Assembly (NCBI GenBank): GCA_016861185.1
Contig: BOKW01000002.1
Span: 496,001-560,000 of the forward strand
DNA: 64,000 nt
From: Betaproteobacteria bacterium
Lineage (GTDB): Bacteria; Pseudomonadota; Gammaproteobacteria; Burkholderiales; Burkholderiaceae_F
Direction of reading: 5' to 3'
In this document: piece after piece, positions 1-9,528 of the stretch
How the letters are laid out: every line of letters begins with the position of its first letter
Numbering within the stretch: position 1 is the stretch's first letter
Notes under the pieces: model-generated
The model's database searches: none
Seen by the model: only the letters and a program-made list of their open reading frames with translations
Told to the model about the DNA's origin: nothing
Translations under genes and position numbers: made by a program

Positions 1-1157
1 GTGTCGCCGCGCGCGATCGGCTGATTCGGCGGGTTGTCGACGAGGCCGTCGGCCCACGCGGTCGAGGTCAGCACCGCGGAATTCTGGTTGCCGAAGGCTT
101 CGACGCCGCCTTGCGCGTTGACGCGCACGCGCAGGAACTCGCGCCGCTTGTCGGGCTTCGGCAGGTCGAAGTCCGCGCGCAACGGCAGCGTGCGCGGCGC
201 GCGTTCGGTCGCACCCTGCCGCGCGAGGATGAACGGCCGCGCGAACAGCAGGAAAGTCACGAAGCTCGACACCGGATTGCCGGGCAAGCCGATGAAGGGC
301 ACGCCGCGCACGTGACCGAACGCGAGCGGTTTGCCCGGCTTCATCGCGATCTGCCACAGATCGAGCGAGCCCTCGGCCTGCACCGCGGGCTTCACGTGAT
401 CCTCCTCGCCGACCGACACGCCGCCGGAGGTGACGATCAGATCGGCGCGACCCGCGGCTTCGACGAAGGTCGCGCGCGTGCGCACGAAGTCGTCGGGAAC
501 GATGCCCAGATCGATCACCTCGCAGCCGAGCCGCGCGAGCAGCCCGCGCAGAACGAAGCGGTTCGAGTTGTAGATGCGCCCCGGCGGCAGCGGCTCGCCG
601 GGCATCACGAGTTCGTCGCCGGTAAAGAACACCGCGACGCGCAGCCGCCGGTAGACGGTGAGCTTCGGCACGCCGATCGAGGCGGCGAGCCCGCAGTCCT
701 GCGGGCGCATCCGGTGGCCGGCCGCGAACACCTGCGCGCCGCGCGCGATGTCGAAACCCGCGCGGCGGATCCAGGCACCCGCTTTCGGCACCTCGTTGAT
801 CGTCACGCGCTCGCCGTCGAGCGTGGTTGCCTCCTGCATCACGATCGCGTCCGCGCCCGGCGGCACCGGCGCGCCGGTGAAGATGCGCGCGGCCGTGCCC
901 GGCGCGAGCGGCGCGCCGACGTGGCCCGCGGCGATGCGCTGCGAAACGCGCAGCGTCGTCGGCGCGGCGGGAACGTCGGCCGTGCGCACCGCGTAGCCGT
1001 CCATCTGGGAGTTGTCCATCGGCGGAACGTCCATCGACGAGACCACCGCCGTGGCGAGCACGCGCCGATCGGCGTCGAGCGTGGCGACCGTTTCGACGTC
1101 GGCCAGCGGCTGCGCCTGGTCGAGCAGGCGCGCAAGGGCTTCTTCGACGGAGAGCAT
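1..1157 (-). CDS. moeA: Molybdopterin molybdenumtransferase MoeA (3' end outside window)
   Basis: Inserts molybdate into adenylylated molybdopterin, the last common step of molybdenum cofactor synthesis, in the cytosol. The frame reads from an ATG at 1157 to the window edge, about 385 codons of a family that is usually 400-420, so only the C-terminal tail is missing. Visible motifs are [12 protein letters not shown] near residue 45, [15 protein letters not shown] near 95, [12 protein letters not shown] near 241 and GLPGNPVSS near 292, all typical of MoeA. The start overlaps the mobB stop as TGATG, so translation is probably coupled. It is the last visible gene of the hom-thrC-mobB-moeA run. 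Confidence 0.93.
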   Translation of the reverse strand, partial: MLSVEEALARLLDQAQPLADVETVATLDADRRVLATAVVSSMDVPPMDNSQMDGYAVRTADVPAAPTTLRVSQRIAAGHVGAPLAPGTAARIFTGAPVPPGADAIVMQEATTLDGERVTINEVPKAGAWIRRAGFDIARGAQVFAAGHRMRPQDCGLAASIGVPKLTVYRRLRVAVFFTGDELVMPGEPLPPGRIYNSNRFVLRGLLARLGCEVIDLGIVPDDFVRTRATFVEAAGRADLIVTSGGVSVGEEDHVKPAVQAEGSLDLWQIAMKPGKPLAFGHVRGVPFIGLPGNPVSSFVTFLLFARPFILARQGATERAPRTLPLRADFDLPKPDKRREFLRVRVNAQGGVEAFGNQNSAVLTSTAWADGLVDNPPNQPIARGD

Positions 1158-1681
1158 CAGGGCAACTGCAGGCGCTGCGCGATGAACGCCGCAATCTTAG
1201 CCGCGTCGTTCAGGTCGAGCACCGGCAGCGAGGTGTCGACCGCATGGTCGGCGGCGACCGCGATCACGTTCGGATCCTTCGGAAACAGCGGCGGCTCGGT
1301 ATTGGTCGTGCGGCGCACCTCGATGCGCGGGATACGACCTTCGCTCTTGAAACCCTCGACGATGACAAGGTCGCACGGCGCAAGCTGCACGAGCAGTTCT
1401 TCGAGCGTCGCGGCACGCTGCGGCGTTTCGGTCAACAAGGCCCAACGTTCCTCGGTCGCGATCAGCACCTGGCCCGCGCCCGCTTCGCGGTAGCGGTAGG
1501 AGTCCTTGCCCGGCCGGTCCATGTCGAAGCCGTGGTGCGCGTGCTTGATCGCCGCCACGCGCAAGCCGCGCGCGGCGAAAAGCGGGATCAGCTTCTCGAT
1601 CAGCGTGGTCTTGCCGGTGTTCGAGTAGCCGATGAAGCCGACGACTTTGGGCGTCGGCCGCTGGTTGCTGTCCGCGTTCAT
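1157..1681 (-). CDS. mobB: Molybdopterin-guanine dinucleotide biosynthesis protein MobB
   Basis: GTP-binding accessory protein that helps MobA attach GMP to molybdopterin to form the guanine dinucleotide cofactor used by DMSO-reductase family enzymes. The 174-residue product has a P-loop GYSNTGKTT at residues 18-26, a [16 protein letters not shown] block near 45-60 and VEGFKSEG near 110, all MobB hallmarks. The ATG at 1681 overlaps the thrC stop by four bases (ATGA), and its own stop overlaps the moeA start. No mobA is visible in this window. MobB is not essential for cofactor synthesis in model species, so its exact contribution here is inferred. Confidence 0.93.
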   Translation of the reverse strand: MNADSNQRPTPKVVGFIGYSNTGKTTLIEKLIPLFAARGLRVAAIKHAHHGFDMDRPGKDSYRYREAGAGQVLIATEERWALLTETPQRAATLEELLVQLAPCDLVIVEGFKSEGRIPRIEVRRTTNTEPPLFPKDPNVIAVAADHAVDTSLPVLDLNDAAKIAAFIAQRLQLP

Positions 1682-3120
1682 CGGGATCCCGACCCTGCGC
1701 GGGTTTCGATGTAGCGCTTGAGCGCTTGCACGTCGGCCGGCAGCACGTCGAAGCGCTGCGGGTGCGATTCGAGGTCGGCGTAGACCGCCGGCCGCTCCGG
1801 TGCGCGGCCGATCGCCTCGACGATCGTCTCGGCGAACTTCGCGGGCAGCGCGGTTTCGAGGCAGATCATCGGCACGCCCTGCTCGACGTGCGGACGCGCC
1901 ACCTTGACGCCGTCGGCCGTATGCGGATCGATCAGCACGCCGGTCGCCTGGTGCACCGCGCGGATCGTCGCGAGCCGGTCGGCGTGCGTGCTCGACCCGG
2001 AGACGAAACCGGACGCACGCATCTTGTCCAGCCACGGTGTGCCGGCCAGGTCGAACTCGCCGCGCGTATCGAGCTCCCACCACAACTCGCGCACGACCGC
2101 CGGATCGCGACCGACCAGGTCGAACACGTAGCGCTCGAAGTTCGACGCCTTGCTGATGTCCATCGACGGGCTGCTCGTCGCCTGCGTCTGCGCCGGCGTG
2201 CGCGGGCGGTAGCGGCCGGTGCGGAAGAACTCGTCGAGCACGTCGTTTTCGTTCGTCGCGAGCACGAGCCTGGCGATCGGCAGCCCCATCTGTTTCGCGA
2301 TCCAGCCGGCGAGGACGTTGCCGAAGTTGCCGGAAGGCACCGCGAACGATACGCGCTCGTCGTTCGTCCGCGTCGCCGCGAAATAGCCCTTGAAGTAGTA
2401 GACGACCTGCGCGACGACCCGCGCCCAGTTGATCGAGTTGACCGTGCCGATCCGGCAACGCCGCTTGAAGTCGAGGTCGTTCGACACCGCCTTGACGAGG
2501 TCCTGGCAATCGTCGAAAACGCCTTCGACCGCGATGTTGAAGATGTTCGCGTCCTGCAGCGAATACATCTGCGCGCGCTGGAATGCGCTCATCCTTCCCC
2601 GCGGCGACAACATGAAGACGCGGATGCCGCGGCGGCCACGCAGCGCGTACTCGGCGGCCGAGCCGGTGTCGCCCGAGGTCGCGCCGAGGATGTTCAGCGA
2701 CTCGTTTCTCTTCGCGAGCGCGTGTTCGAACAGCCCCCCGAGCAGCTGCATCGCCATGTCCTTGAACGCCAGCGTCGGACCGTTCGACAGCTCCAGCAGC
2801 GCAAGGCCCGGCTCGAGCCAGCGCAGCGGCGCGATCTGCGACGCGTCGCTGTCGGCGCGGCCATGGCCGTAGACCTCGGCCGTGTACGTGCGGCGGCACA
2901 GCGTTTCGAGATCGGCTGGCGGGATGTCGGCGACGTACTTGCGCAGCACGGCGACGGCCAGCTCCGCGTACGAAAGAGCGCGCCACGCGTCCAGCTCCGG
3001 ACGCGCGACCCGCGGATAGAACGCCGGCAGGTAGAGCCCGCCGTCGGGAGCGAGCCCCGAAAGGAGGATGTCGAGGAAGCCCTGTTCGGGCGCCTTGCCG
3101 CGCGTGCTGACGTAACGCAT
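1678..3120 (-). CDS. thrC: Threonine synthase
   Basis: Converts O-phosphohomoserine to L-threonine with pyridoxal phosphate. The 480-residue length and N-terminal MRYVSTRGKAP place it in the longer proteobacterial/yeast-type class. The PLP lysine is K120 in NGPTLAFKDM, and the phosphate-binding SGDTGSAAEY follows near residue 146. The ATG at 3120 overlaps the hom stop (TGATG), so homoserine and threonine formation are translationally coupled. The homoserine kinase that must act between hom and thrC is not in this window. The gene ends with an ATGA overlap into mobB. Confidence 0.97.
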   Translation of the reverse strand: MRYVSTRGKAPEQGFLDILLSGLAPDGGLYLPAFYPRVARPELDAWRALSYAELAVAVLRKYVADIPPADLETLCRRTYTAEVYGHGRADSDASQIAPLRWLEPGLALLELSNGPTLAFKDMAMQLLGGLFEHALAKRNESLNILGATSGDTGSAAEYALRGRRGIRVFMLSPRGRMSAFQRAQMYSLQDANIFNIAVEGVFDDCQDLVKAVSNDLDFKRRCRIGTVNSINWARVVAQVVYYFKGYFAATRTNDERVSFAVPSGNFGNVLAGWIAKQMGLPIARLVLATNENDVLDEFFRTGRYRPRTPAQTQATSSPSMDISKASNFERYVFDLVGRDPAVVRELWWELDTRGEFDLAGTPWLDKMRASGFVSGSSTHADRLATIRAVHQATGVLIDPHTADGVKVARPHVEQGVPMICLETALPAKFAETIVEAIGRAPERPAVYADLESHPQRFDVLPADVQALKRYIETRAGSGSR

Positions 3121-4430
3121 CAGACCAGCTCTTCCTGCCGGATCCGGATCACCGGCGCGAGCACGGTCGGCAAGGCCTCGATCCGCGCGATCGCGGCGTT
3201 GACGTCGCGTTCGACCGCCTCGTGCGTCAGCATGATGATGTCGGTCTGGTTCTCTCCTTCCGACGGTTCGCGCTGGAACAGCGCGTCGATCGAGATGCGG
3301 CGGTCCGCAAGAATGCGCGCGATGTCGGCCAGCACGCCCGGCTGATCCGCGACGCGCATCCTGAAGTAGTACGAAGTGGCCGTGTCCTCGATGCCGAGCC
3401 AGGGCAGATCGGCGAGATGTTCGGCCTGGAACGCGAGATGCGGCACGCGATTCTCCGGGTCCGCCGTATGCATCCGCGTGACGTCGACCAGATCGGCGAC
3501 GACAGCGGACGCGGTCGGCTCGGCCCCGGCGCCCTTGCCGTAGTACAGCGTCACGCCGACCGCGTCGCCCTTGACGAGCACCGCGTTCATCGCGCCCTCC
3601 ACGCTCGCCAGCAGTCGCTGCATCGGCACCAGCGTCGGATGCACGCGCAGCTCGACGCCCTTGCTCGTTCGCTTGGTGATGCCGAGCAGCTTGATCCGGT
3701 AGCCGAGCTGCTCCGCGTAGCGGATGTCCTCGGCGGCCAGCTTGGAGATTCCCTCCGTGTACGCCGCGGCGAAATTGATCGGCACGCCGAACGCGATCGA
3801 AGCGAGGATCGTCAGCTTGTGCGCGGCGTCGATGCCTTCGATGTCGAAGGTCGGATCGGCTTCCGCGTAGCCGAGCCGCTGCGCTTCCGCGAGCACCGCG
3901 TCGAACGGCAGCCCCTTCGCGCGCATCTCCGACAGGATGAAATTGCTCGTGCCGTTGATGATGCCGGCGATCCACTCGATGCGGTTCGCGGTCAGCCCCT
4001 CGCGCAGCGCCTTGATGATCGGGATGCCGCCGGCCACGGCGGCTTCGAACGCGACCATCACGCCGCGCCGGCTCGCCGCCTCGAAGATCTCGTTGCCGTG
4101 CAGCGCGAGCAGCGCCTTGTTGGCGGTGACGACGTGCTTGCCGCGTTCGATCGCTTCGAGCACGAGCGTGCGCGCCGGCTCATAGCCGCCCATCAGCTCG
4201 ACGACGATGTCGATGTCGGGATGCCGGACGATGTCCTGCGGGTTGGACGTGATCGGCAGCGCCGGGCCGACCGCGTCGCGCGCCTTCTTCACGTCGCGCA
4301 CGGCGACGGCTGCAACTTCGATGCCGCGCCCCGCGCGCCGCCGGATCTCCTCCTGGTTGCGCTGGAGCACGTTGTAGGTGCCGCGGCCGACGATACCGAA
4401 GCCGAGTAGTCCGACTTTGATCGGGTTCAT
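3120..4430 (-). CDS. hom: Homoserine dehydrogenase with ACT domain
   Basis: Reduces aspartate semialdehyde to homoserine, the branch point to threonine and methionine. The 436-residue product begins with a Rossmann nucleotide-binding turn GFGIVGRG (residues 10-17), has the conserved ANKALLA segment near 105 and the substrate-domain block GIINGTSNFIL. A C-terminal ACT domain from about residue 350 (YFRMRVADQPGVLADIARIL) is the expected threonine feedback site. It is monofunctional, without a fused aspartokinase. It lies 58 bases downstream of the aminotransferase and overlaps thrC. No Thr-rich leader peptide is visible just upstream. Confidence 0.97.
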   Translation of the reverse strand: MNPIKVGLLGFGIVGRGTYNVLQRNQEEIRRRAGRGIEVAAVAVRDVKKARDAVGPALPITSNPQDIVRHPDIDIVVELMGGYEPARTLVLEAIERGKHVVTANKALLALHGNEIFEAASRRGVMVAFEAAVAGGIPIIKALREGLTANRIEWIAGIINGTSNFILSEMRAKGLPFDAVLAEAQRLGYAEADPTFDIEGIDAAHKLTILASIAFGVPINFAAAYTEGISKLAAEDIRYAEQLGYRIKLLGITKRTSKGVELRVHPTLVPMQRLLASVEGAMNAVLVKGDAVGVTLYYGKGAGAEPTASAVVADLVDVTRMHTADPENRVPHLAFQAEHLADLPWLGIEDTATSYYFRMRVADQPGVLADIARILADRRISIDALFQREPSEGENQTDIIMLTHEAVERDVNAAIARIEALPTVLAPVIRIRQEELV

Positions 4431-4488
4431 GGTTGTCCGTGCCGACCCGCGCGGGCCGGCGGTGAGCGCAGTTGCGAAGTCGCGCCGG

Positions 4489-5706
4489 TCAGGCCGCCGC
4501 GCGGGCCGCCGGAATCAGACCGTCCTTGCGGAACATCTCCTTGATGCCGCGTACGGCCTGGCGGATTCGATGTTCGTTCTCTATCAATGCAAAGCGCACG
4601 TGGTCGTCGCCGTAGTCGCCGAAGCCGATGCCCGGCGACACGGCGACCTTCGCTTCCGCGAGCACCTTTTTCGCGAACTCGAGCGAGCCCATCGACCTGT
4701 ACGCGTCGGGGATCTCGGCCCAGATGTACATCGATGCCCTCGGCACGTCGACCATCCAGCCCGCCTCGTGCAGTCCCTTGGCGAGCACGTCGCGGCGCTT
4801 CTGGTATTCGCGCCTGATCTCCTCGACGCAGTCCTGCGGACCTTCGAGGGCGGCGATCGACGCGACCTGGATCGGCGTGAAGGTGCCGTAGTCGTGATAG
4901 CTCTTGATCCGCGCGAGCGCCGCGACCAGATCGCGGTTGCCGACCATGAAGCCGATGCGCCAGCCGGCCATGTTGTAGCTCTTGCTCATCGTGAAGAACT
5001 CGACCGCCACGTCACGCGCGCCGGGCACCTGCATGATCGACGGCGCCTGGAAGCCGTCGAACGTGATGTCGGCGTACGCGAGGTCGTGCACGACGTAGAT
5101 GCCGTGCTGCCTCGCCAGCTCGACGACGTGATGGAAGAACGGCAGGTCGACGCACTGCGCGGTCGGGTTGCTCGGGAAGCCGAGGATCATCATCTTCGGC
5201 TTCGGGAACGACTCGCGGATCGCCCGCTCGAGCTCGGCGAAGAAGTCGACGCCGCGGGTCATCCGTACCGAGCGGATGTCGGCGCCGGCGATGATCGCGC
5301 CGTAGATGTGGATCGGATAGCTCGGGTTCGGCACCAGCACCGTGTCACCGCGATCCAGCGTCGCGAGCATCAGGTGCGCCAGGCCTTCCTTCGATCCGAT
5401 CGTGACGATCGCCTCGGAGTCCGGATCGAAATCGACGTCGAAGCGCCGCTTGTACCAGCCCGTGATCGCGCGCCGCAGCCGCGGGATGCCTTTCGACACG
5501 GAGTAGCCGTGCGTGTCGGGCCTTTGTGCGGCTTCGACCAGCTTGTCGACGATGTGCCTGGGCGTGGGCCCGTCGGGGTTGCCCATGCTCATGTCGATGA
5601 TGTCTTCCCCGCGCCGGCGCGCGGCCATCTTCAGCTCGCCGGTGATGTTGAAGACGTACGGCGGCAAGCGCTTGATGCGCGCGAACTCGCGCAGAACTTC
5701 GGCCAT
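4489..5706 (-). CDS. alaC: AlaC-type class I aminotransferase
   Basis: A 405-residue fold-type I PLP aminotransferase. The Schiff-base lysine is K242 in [18 protein letters not shown] (N180) and HDLAYADI (D208, Y211) supply the usual cofactor contacts. The sequence looks like the AlaC/YfdZ group, which makes alanine from pyruvate and glutamate, and this gene commonly precedes hom in Burkholderiales. LL-diaminopimelate or aspartate aminotransferase activity cannot be excluded from sequence alone. The ATG has GAGGAA seven bases upstream. It is the first gene of the leftward amino-acid operon and diverges from the Mth938 gene. Confidence 0.85.
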   Translation of the reverse strand: MAEVLREFARIKRLPPYVFNITGELKMAARRRGEDIIDMSMGNPDGPTPRHIVDKLVEAAQRPDTHGYSVSKGIPRLRRAITGWYKRRFDVDFDPDSEAIVTIGSKEGLAHLMLATLDRGDTVLVPNPSYPIHIYGAIIAGADIRSVRMTRGVDFFAELERAIRESFPKPKMMILGFPSNPTAQCVDLPFFHHVVELARQHGIYVVHDLAYADITFDGFQAPSIMQVPGARDVAVEFFTMSKSYNMAGWRIGFMVGNRDLVAALARIKSYHDYGTFTPIQVASIAALEGPQDCVEEIRREYQKRRDVLAKGLHEAGWMVDVPRASMYIWAEIPDAYRSMGSLEFAKKVLAEAKVAVSPGIGFGDYGDDHVRFALIENEHRIRQAVRGIKEMFRKDGLIPAARAAA

Positions 5707-5776
5707 GGCTTCCTCGATGCGGCGATGGCGCCCAAGACCTGCGCGGCGCGCTCGCTTTTGCGGTGCAACGTGTGCC

Positions 5777-5782
5777 TATAAT
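5777..5782 (+). promoter_or_regulatory. -10 element of the Mth938-bcp promoter
   Basis: A perfect TATAAT in the 138-base divergent gap between the aminotransferase and the Mth938 gene. Such a hexamer is rare by chance in DNA this GC-rich. It would place the start of transcription near 5789, giving a leader of about 55 bases. No good -35 hexamer is seen at 16-18 bases spacing, so an activator or an extended element may be needed. Confidence 0.5.
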
Positions 5783-5844
5783 TTACCCGAACCGCCGCTC
5801 TCCCGCGCCCTGCGCGGGATTGCGCCACGAGGAGCCGCAGCCAC

Positions 5845-6219
5845 TTGAAACTGCACCAGGATCCGCGGACGTCGCTGAACACCGTCACCGCTTACGGTCC
5901 CGGCTTCATCGAGATCAACGCCGTCCGCTTCACCGGCAATCTGATCTTCTCGCCCGAACGCGCGGCATCGGCCTGGAGCCCGCGCAACTTCGAAGCGCTC
6001 GCCGAAAGCGATTTTGCAGCACTGCTTGCCTTCGAACCGGAGATCGTCCTGCTCGGCACGGGCTCACGCCAGCGCTTTCCCCGCCCTGCGCTGTACGCTG
6101 CGCTGACGCGCGCGCGTATCGGCGTCGAGGCGATGGACACTGCGGCCGCCTGCCGCACCTACAACATCCTGACCGCGGAGGGGCGGCGCGTCGTCGCCGC
6201 CGTTCTGCAGGACGCCTGA
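5845..6219 (+). CDS. Mth938-like domain-containing protein (DUF498 family)
   Basis: A 124-residue single-domain protein of the Mth938/Xcc1710 type; bacterial members have no firmly established biochemical role, and eukaryotic relatives include the NDUFAF3 complex I assembly factor. Recognisable blocks are the N-terminal MKLHQDP, ITAYGPGFIEIN-like segment (here VTAYGPGFIEIN) and the glycine turn VLLGTGSRQRFP near residue 72. A TTG start at 5845 is chosen because it gives the family N terminus and follows GAGGAG by about 11 bases. It is the first gene downstream of a TATAAT element and is followed eight bases later by bcp. Confidence 0.88.
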   Translation: MKLHQDPRTSLNTVTAYGPGFIEINAVRFTGNLIFSPERAASAWSPRNFEALAESDFAALLAFEPEIVLLGTGSRQRFPRPALYAALTRARIGVEAMDTAAACRTYNILTAEGRRVVAAVLQDA

Positions 6220-6227
6220 CAGAGCCC

Positions 6228-6692
6228 ATGGCCGTCGCCCTCGACAAGAAGGTCCCCGATTTCACCGCCGAATCCACCGGCGGCCCGTTTTCGCTGGCTG
6301 CGCTCGACGGCCGCGCCCTCGTCCTGTACTTCTACCCGAAGGACAACACGCCGGGCTGCACGACCGAAGGCCAGGACTTCGCCGCCAGCTACGCGAAGTT
6401 CAGGAAGGCCGAGGCGGAAGTCGTCGGTGTGTCGCGCGACAGCCTGAAGTCGCACGAGAGCTTCAGGCGCAAGATGGGGTTTCCGTTCGAGCTGATCTCG
6501 GACCCCGACGAGAAGCTGTGCACGCTGTTCGGCGTAATCAAGATGAAGAACATGTACGGCAAGCAGGTGCGCGGCATCGAGCGCAGCACCTTCCTGATCG
6601 ACGGCGCCGGCCGACTGCGGCGCGAATGGCGCGGCGTCAAGGTCCCGGGCCATGTCGACGACGTGCTCGCCGCCGTGCAGGCCCTGAAGTAA
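6228..6692 (+). CDS. bcp: Thiol peroxidase of the BCP/PrxQ family
   Basis: Reduces hydrogen peroxide and organic hydroperoxides in the cytosol using a peroxidatic cysteine. The 154-residue protein has C44 in DNTPGCTTEG, the PrxQ/BCP signature, and Thr/Arg environment residues downstream. The resolving cysteine that some family members carry five residues after the peroxidatic one is absent (Q49 there), so the enzyme is either 1-Cys or uses C99 region residues or an external thiol. The ATG at 6228 lies eight bases after the Mth938 stop, consistent with one transcript. Confidence 0.95.
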   Translation: MAVALDKKVPDFTAESTGGPFSLAALDGRALVLYFYPKDNTPGCTTEGQDFAASYAKFRKAEAEVVGVSRDSLKSHESFRRKMGFPFELISDPDEKLCTLFGVIKMKNMYGKQVRGIERSTFLIDGAGRLRREWRGVKVPGHVDDVLAAVQALK

Positions 6693-6732
6693 CCGACCGA
6701 TTCCCTCATCCGCGGCTTGCGCCGCCACGCTG

Positions 6733-8316
6733 ATGCCACTGCCGAAAGCACCGACCCGCCCCGCCACGATCCTGATCCCCCTCCCGACCGAGACGGCCAA
6801 GCCGGAACCCGCGCATCCCGCCCCGCAGGCGCGCGCGCCCGAAACGCCGTCCGCCCTCCGTCCGGTCGCCGCCCGGCTTGCGGTGATCGAAAGCAAGCCG
6901 CGCGGCAACGGCAAACGGCAGCGCACCACGACCGGAACGCCCAAGCTGTTCGTCCTCGACACGAACGTGCTGATGCACGACCCGACCTGCCTGTTTCGCT
7001 TCGAGGAACACGACGTCTTCCTGCCGATGATGACGCTGGAAGAACTCGACGGGCACAAGAAAGGCATGTCGGAGGTCGCGCGCAGCGCGCGGCAGGTGTC
7101 GCGCACGCTCGACGCGCTGGTAGCCGCGTGCAGGACGCCGATCGAGGACGGTATTCCGCTGAACGCGCTCGGCAACGCCGACGCGAGCGGGCGGCTGTTC
7201 TTCCAGACGATGGCGGTGTCGGGGCCGCTGCCGGCGAGCCTGCCCGCGGGCAAGGCCGACAACCAGATCCTCGGCGTCGTGCGCGCGCTGAAGGACATGC
7301 ACGCCGGGCGCGATGTCGTGCTGGTGTCGAAGGACATCAACATGCGCGTCAAGGCGCGCGCGCTCGGGCTGCCGGCCGAGGACTACTACAACGACAAGGT
7401 GCTCGAGGACACCGACATCCTCTACACGGGGGTGCTCGCGCTGCCGCCGAACTTCTGGGACAAGCACGGCAAGGGCATGGAGTCGTGGCAGCACGGCGGC
7501 CACACGTACTACCGCATCGCCGGTCCGGTCGTCGCCGACCTGCTCGTCAACCAGTTCGTGTATCTGGAGAACGGAACGCCGTTTTACGCCCAGGTCAAGG
7601 AGATCCGCGGCAAGACCGCGGTGCTGCGCGTGCTGCGGGATTACATGCACGCGAAGAACGCGGTGTGGGGCATCACGGCGCGCAACCGCGAACAGAGCTT
7701 CGCGCTGAACCTGCTGATGGACCCGGAATGCGACTTCGTGTCGCTGATCGGCCAGGCCGGCACAGGCAAGACGCTGCTCGCGCTCGCCGCGGGATTGGCG
7801 CAGACGCTCGAAACGAAACGCTTCTCCGAGATCATCGTCACGCGCGCGACCGTTCCGGTCGGCGAGGACATCGGCTTCCTGCCCGGCACCGAAGAGGAAA
7901 AGATGGCGCCGTGGATGGGCGCGCTCGAGGACAACCTCGAAGTGCTGAACAAGAGCGACGACGCCGCCGGCGAATGGGGTCGCGCAGCGACCAACGACCT
8001 GATCCGCACGCGGATCCGCATCAAGTCGATGAACTTCATGCGCGGCCGCACCTTCATCAACAAGTACCTGATCATCGACGAGTGCCAGAACCTGACGCCG
8101 AAGCAGATGAAGACGCTGATCACGCGCGCCGGCCCGGGCACGAAGGTCGTCTGCCTCGGCAACATCGCGCAGATCGACACGCCTTATCTGACCGAGGGCT
8201 CGTCCGGGCTGACCTTCGTCGTCGACCGCTTCAAGGGCTGGCCGCACTCGGGTCACGTGACGCTGCAGCGGGGCGAACGGTCGAGGCTGGCCGACCACGC
8301 GGCCGACGTGTTGTAA
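6733..8316 (+). CDS. PIN-PhoH fusion ATPase (PhoH2-type)
   Basis: A 527-residue protein with a PIN nuclease domain (FVLDTNVLMHD from about residue 75, with conserved acidic residues) followed by a PhoH P-loop ATPase domain: Walker A GQAGTGKTLLA near 339 and Walker B YLIIDECQN near 445. PhoH2 proteins act as RNA helicases/ribonucleases in some bacteria, and the natural substrate here is unknown. The first 65 residues are Pro-rich and low-complexity, common in betaproteobacterial homologues. It follows bcp by 40 bases without an obvious Shine-Dalgarno. It ends 36 bases from the convergent DUF456 gene. Confidence 0.92.
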   Translation: MPLPKAPTRPATILIPLPTETAKPEPAHPAPQARAPETPSALRPVAARLAVIESKPRGNGKRQRTTTGTPKLFVLDTNVLMHDPTCLFRFEEHDVFLPMMTLEELDGHKKGMSEVARSARQVSRTLDALVAACRTPIEDGIPLNALGNADASGRLFFQTMAVSGPLPASLPAGKADNQILGVVRALKDMHAGRDVVLVSKDINMRVKARALGLPAEDYYNDKVLEDTDILYTGVLALPPNFWDKHGKGMESWQHGGHTYYRIAGPVVADLLVNQFVYLENGTPFYAQVKEIRGKTAVLRVLRDYMHAKNAVWGITARNREQSFALNLLMDPECDFVSLIGQAGTGKTLLALAAGLAQTLETKRFSEIIVTRATVPVGEDIGFLPGTEEEKMAPWMGALEDNLEVLNKSDDAAGEWGRAATNDLIRTRIRIKSMNFMRGRTFINKYLIIDECQNLTPKQMKTLITRAGPGTKVVCLGNIAQIDTPYLTEGSSGLTFVVDRFKGWPHSGHVTLQRGERSRLADHAADVL

Positions 8317-8352
8317 CGTCGTCGCCGGTCGCGCGGCGCGCGCTGGCGGTCG

Positions 8353-8832
8353 TCAAATCAGCAGCGCGGCGACGAAGACACCCACCATCGTGAACACGAT
8401 CGCCAGCTTCGCGACCGCGCCGACCAGCAAGCCGATCCAGGTCGCCACGCCGACGCGGCCCGCACGCAGCGCATCGCGATGCGCAATGAACTCACCGATC
8501 GCGGCCCCCGCGAGCGGCATGAAGACAAGCCCCCATAGGCCCGTGACGACGCCGGCGACCGTGCCGAGCGCGGCGCCGAGCAGGCCCAGCCTCGTCGCGC
8601 CGGCGCGCTGCGCCGACAGCGCGCCGGCGACGTAATCGACGACGAAGCCGATCGCCGCAAGCACCGCGAGCACGCCGACCGTCCAGCCCGAAATCCGCGC
8701 GAAGTCGTCGATCCAGGCGGCGAGCACGATGCCGCCGAAGACGAAAACGACGCCGGGCAGCGCGGGCAGCACGGTACCGGCGATGCCGACGAGGATCAGC
8801 GCGACCGCGAGCACCCAGAGCAGCGTCGTCAT
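8353..8832 (-). CDS. DUF456 family small membrane protein
   Basis: A 159-residue hydrophobic protein with about four predicted transmembrane segments and glycine-rich turns (GTVLPALPGVVFVFGG near residue 20; GAALGTVAGVVTGLWGL near 90), matching the DUF456 pattern. No function is established for the family. The ATG at 8832 lies nine bases after the stop of the DUF47 gene, so the two are probably co-transcribed. Confidence 0.8.
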   Translation of the reverse strand: MTTLLWVLAVALILVGIAGTVLPALPGVVFVFGGIVLAAWIDDFARISGWTVGVLAVLAAIGFVVDYVAGALSAQRAGATRLGLLGAALGTVAGVVTGLWGLVFMPLAGAAIGEFIAHRDALRAGRVGVATWIGLLVGAVAKLAIVFTMVGVFVAALLI

Positions 8833-8840
8833 CGCGCCGC

Positions 8841-9476
8841 TCAGCCGTACTTCAGCACGATCGATTCGAGCTCGTTGGCGACGTCCTTGCACTTGTCGGT
8901 CAAGGACTCGAGCACCTCGTAGATCGCCTTCAGCTTGACGAGTTGGCGCGCGTCGGGCTCCTCGCGGAACAGCTTCGACATCGCCGCGCGCATCACGTGG
9001 TCGGCCTGCGCCTCGATCGCGTCGACCTCGGCGCACAGCGCGAGAATCGCGCGCGGGCTCACCATCCGCTCGAGCGCCGCGATCGCGGTCTGCAGCTTCA
9101 GCGCGCTGTCGAGCGCCAGCTCCGCGAGCCGTACCGCGTCGGCGGTCACGTGCGTGATGTGGTACAGGTGCAGCGACTGCGCGGCGTCTTCGGTCAGGTC
9201 GAGCACGTCGTCCATGCCGTTGACCAGTTCGAAGACGAGCACCCGTCCGAACGGCGGGAACAACGCGCGCTCGAGCGTGCTGCGCACCTCGTCGACGACG
9301 CCGTCGCCGCGCTTTTCGATCGCCTCGATGTCCCGCACGCGGCCGTCCGGATCCTTGACGTTCGCGAGCAGTTGCGTCAGGGCGCGCAGGCCGGCGACGC
9401 ACAGCTCGGCGTGCCGGTTGAACAGCACGAAGAAGCGCCTGCCGCGCGGCCGCAGCGCGCGCCGCAGCAGGCGCAT
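8841..9476 (-). CDS. DUF47 family (PhoU-like) protein
   Basis: An all-helical protein of about 211 residues resembling the TIGR00153/DUF47 group, which is related to PhoU and usually sits beside a Pit-type phosphate transporter. The family pattern is seen in FFVLFNRHAE near the start, RGDGVVDEV, and NGMDDVLDLTEDAAQ mid-protein. No transporter gene is present here; the neighbours are a DUF456 protein and dnaB, so a role in phosphate uptake control is only inferred from the family. An alternative GTG at 9515 would add 13 residues; I chose the ATG because it matches the family N terminus better. Confidence 0.85.
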   Translation of the reverse strand: MRLLRRALRPRGRRFFVLFNRHAELCVAGLRALTQLLANVKDPDGRVRDIEAIEKRGDGVVDEVRSTLERALFPPFGRVLVFELVNGMDDVLDLTEDAAQSLHLYHITHVTADAVRLAELALDSALKLQTAIAALERMVSPRAILALCAEVDAIEAQADHVMRAAMSKLFREEPDARQLVKLKAIYEVLESLTDKCKDVANELESIVLKYG

Positions 9477-9528
9477 CAGGCCACGCGGTTCGCGGCTGTC
9501 CGGTGCCAGCTGCACGCGCGCAGTTCCG

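Noticed and set aside
4431..4488. Threonine attenuator before hom
   Set aside because: I looked for a Thr/Ile-rich leader and a U-run terminator in the gap and found neither.
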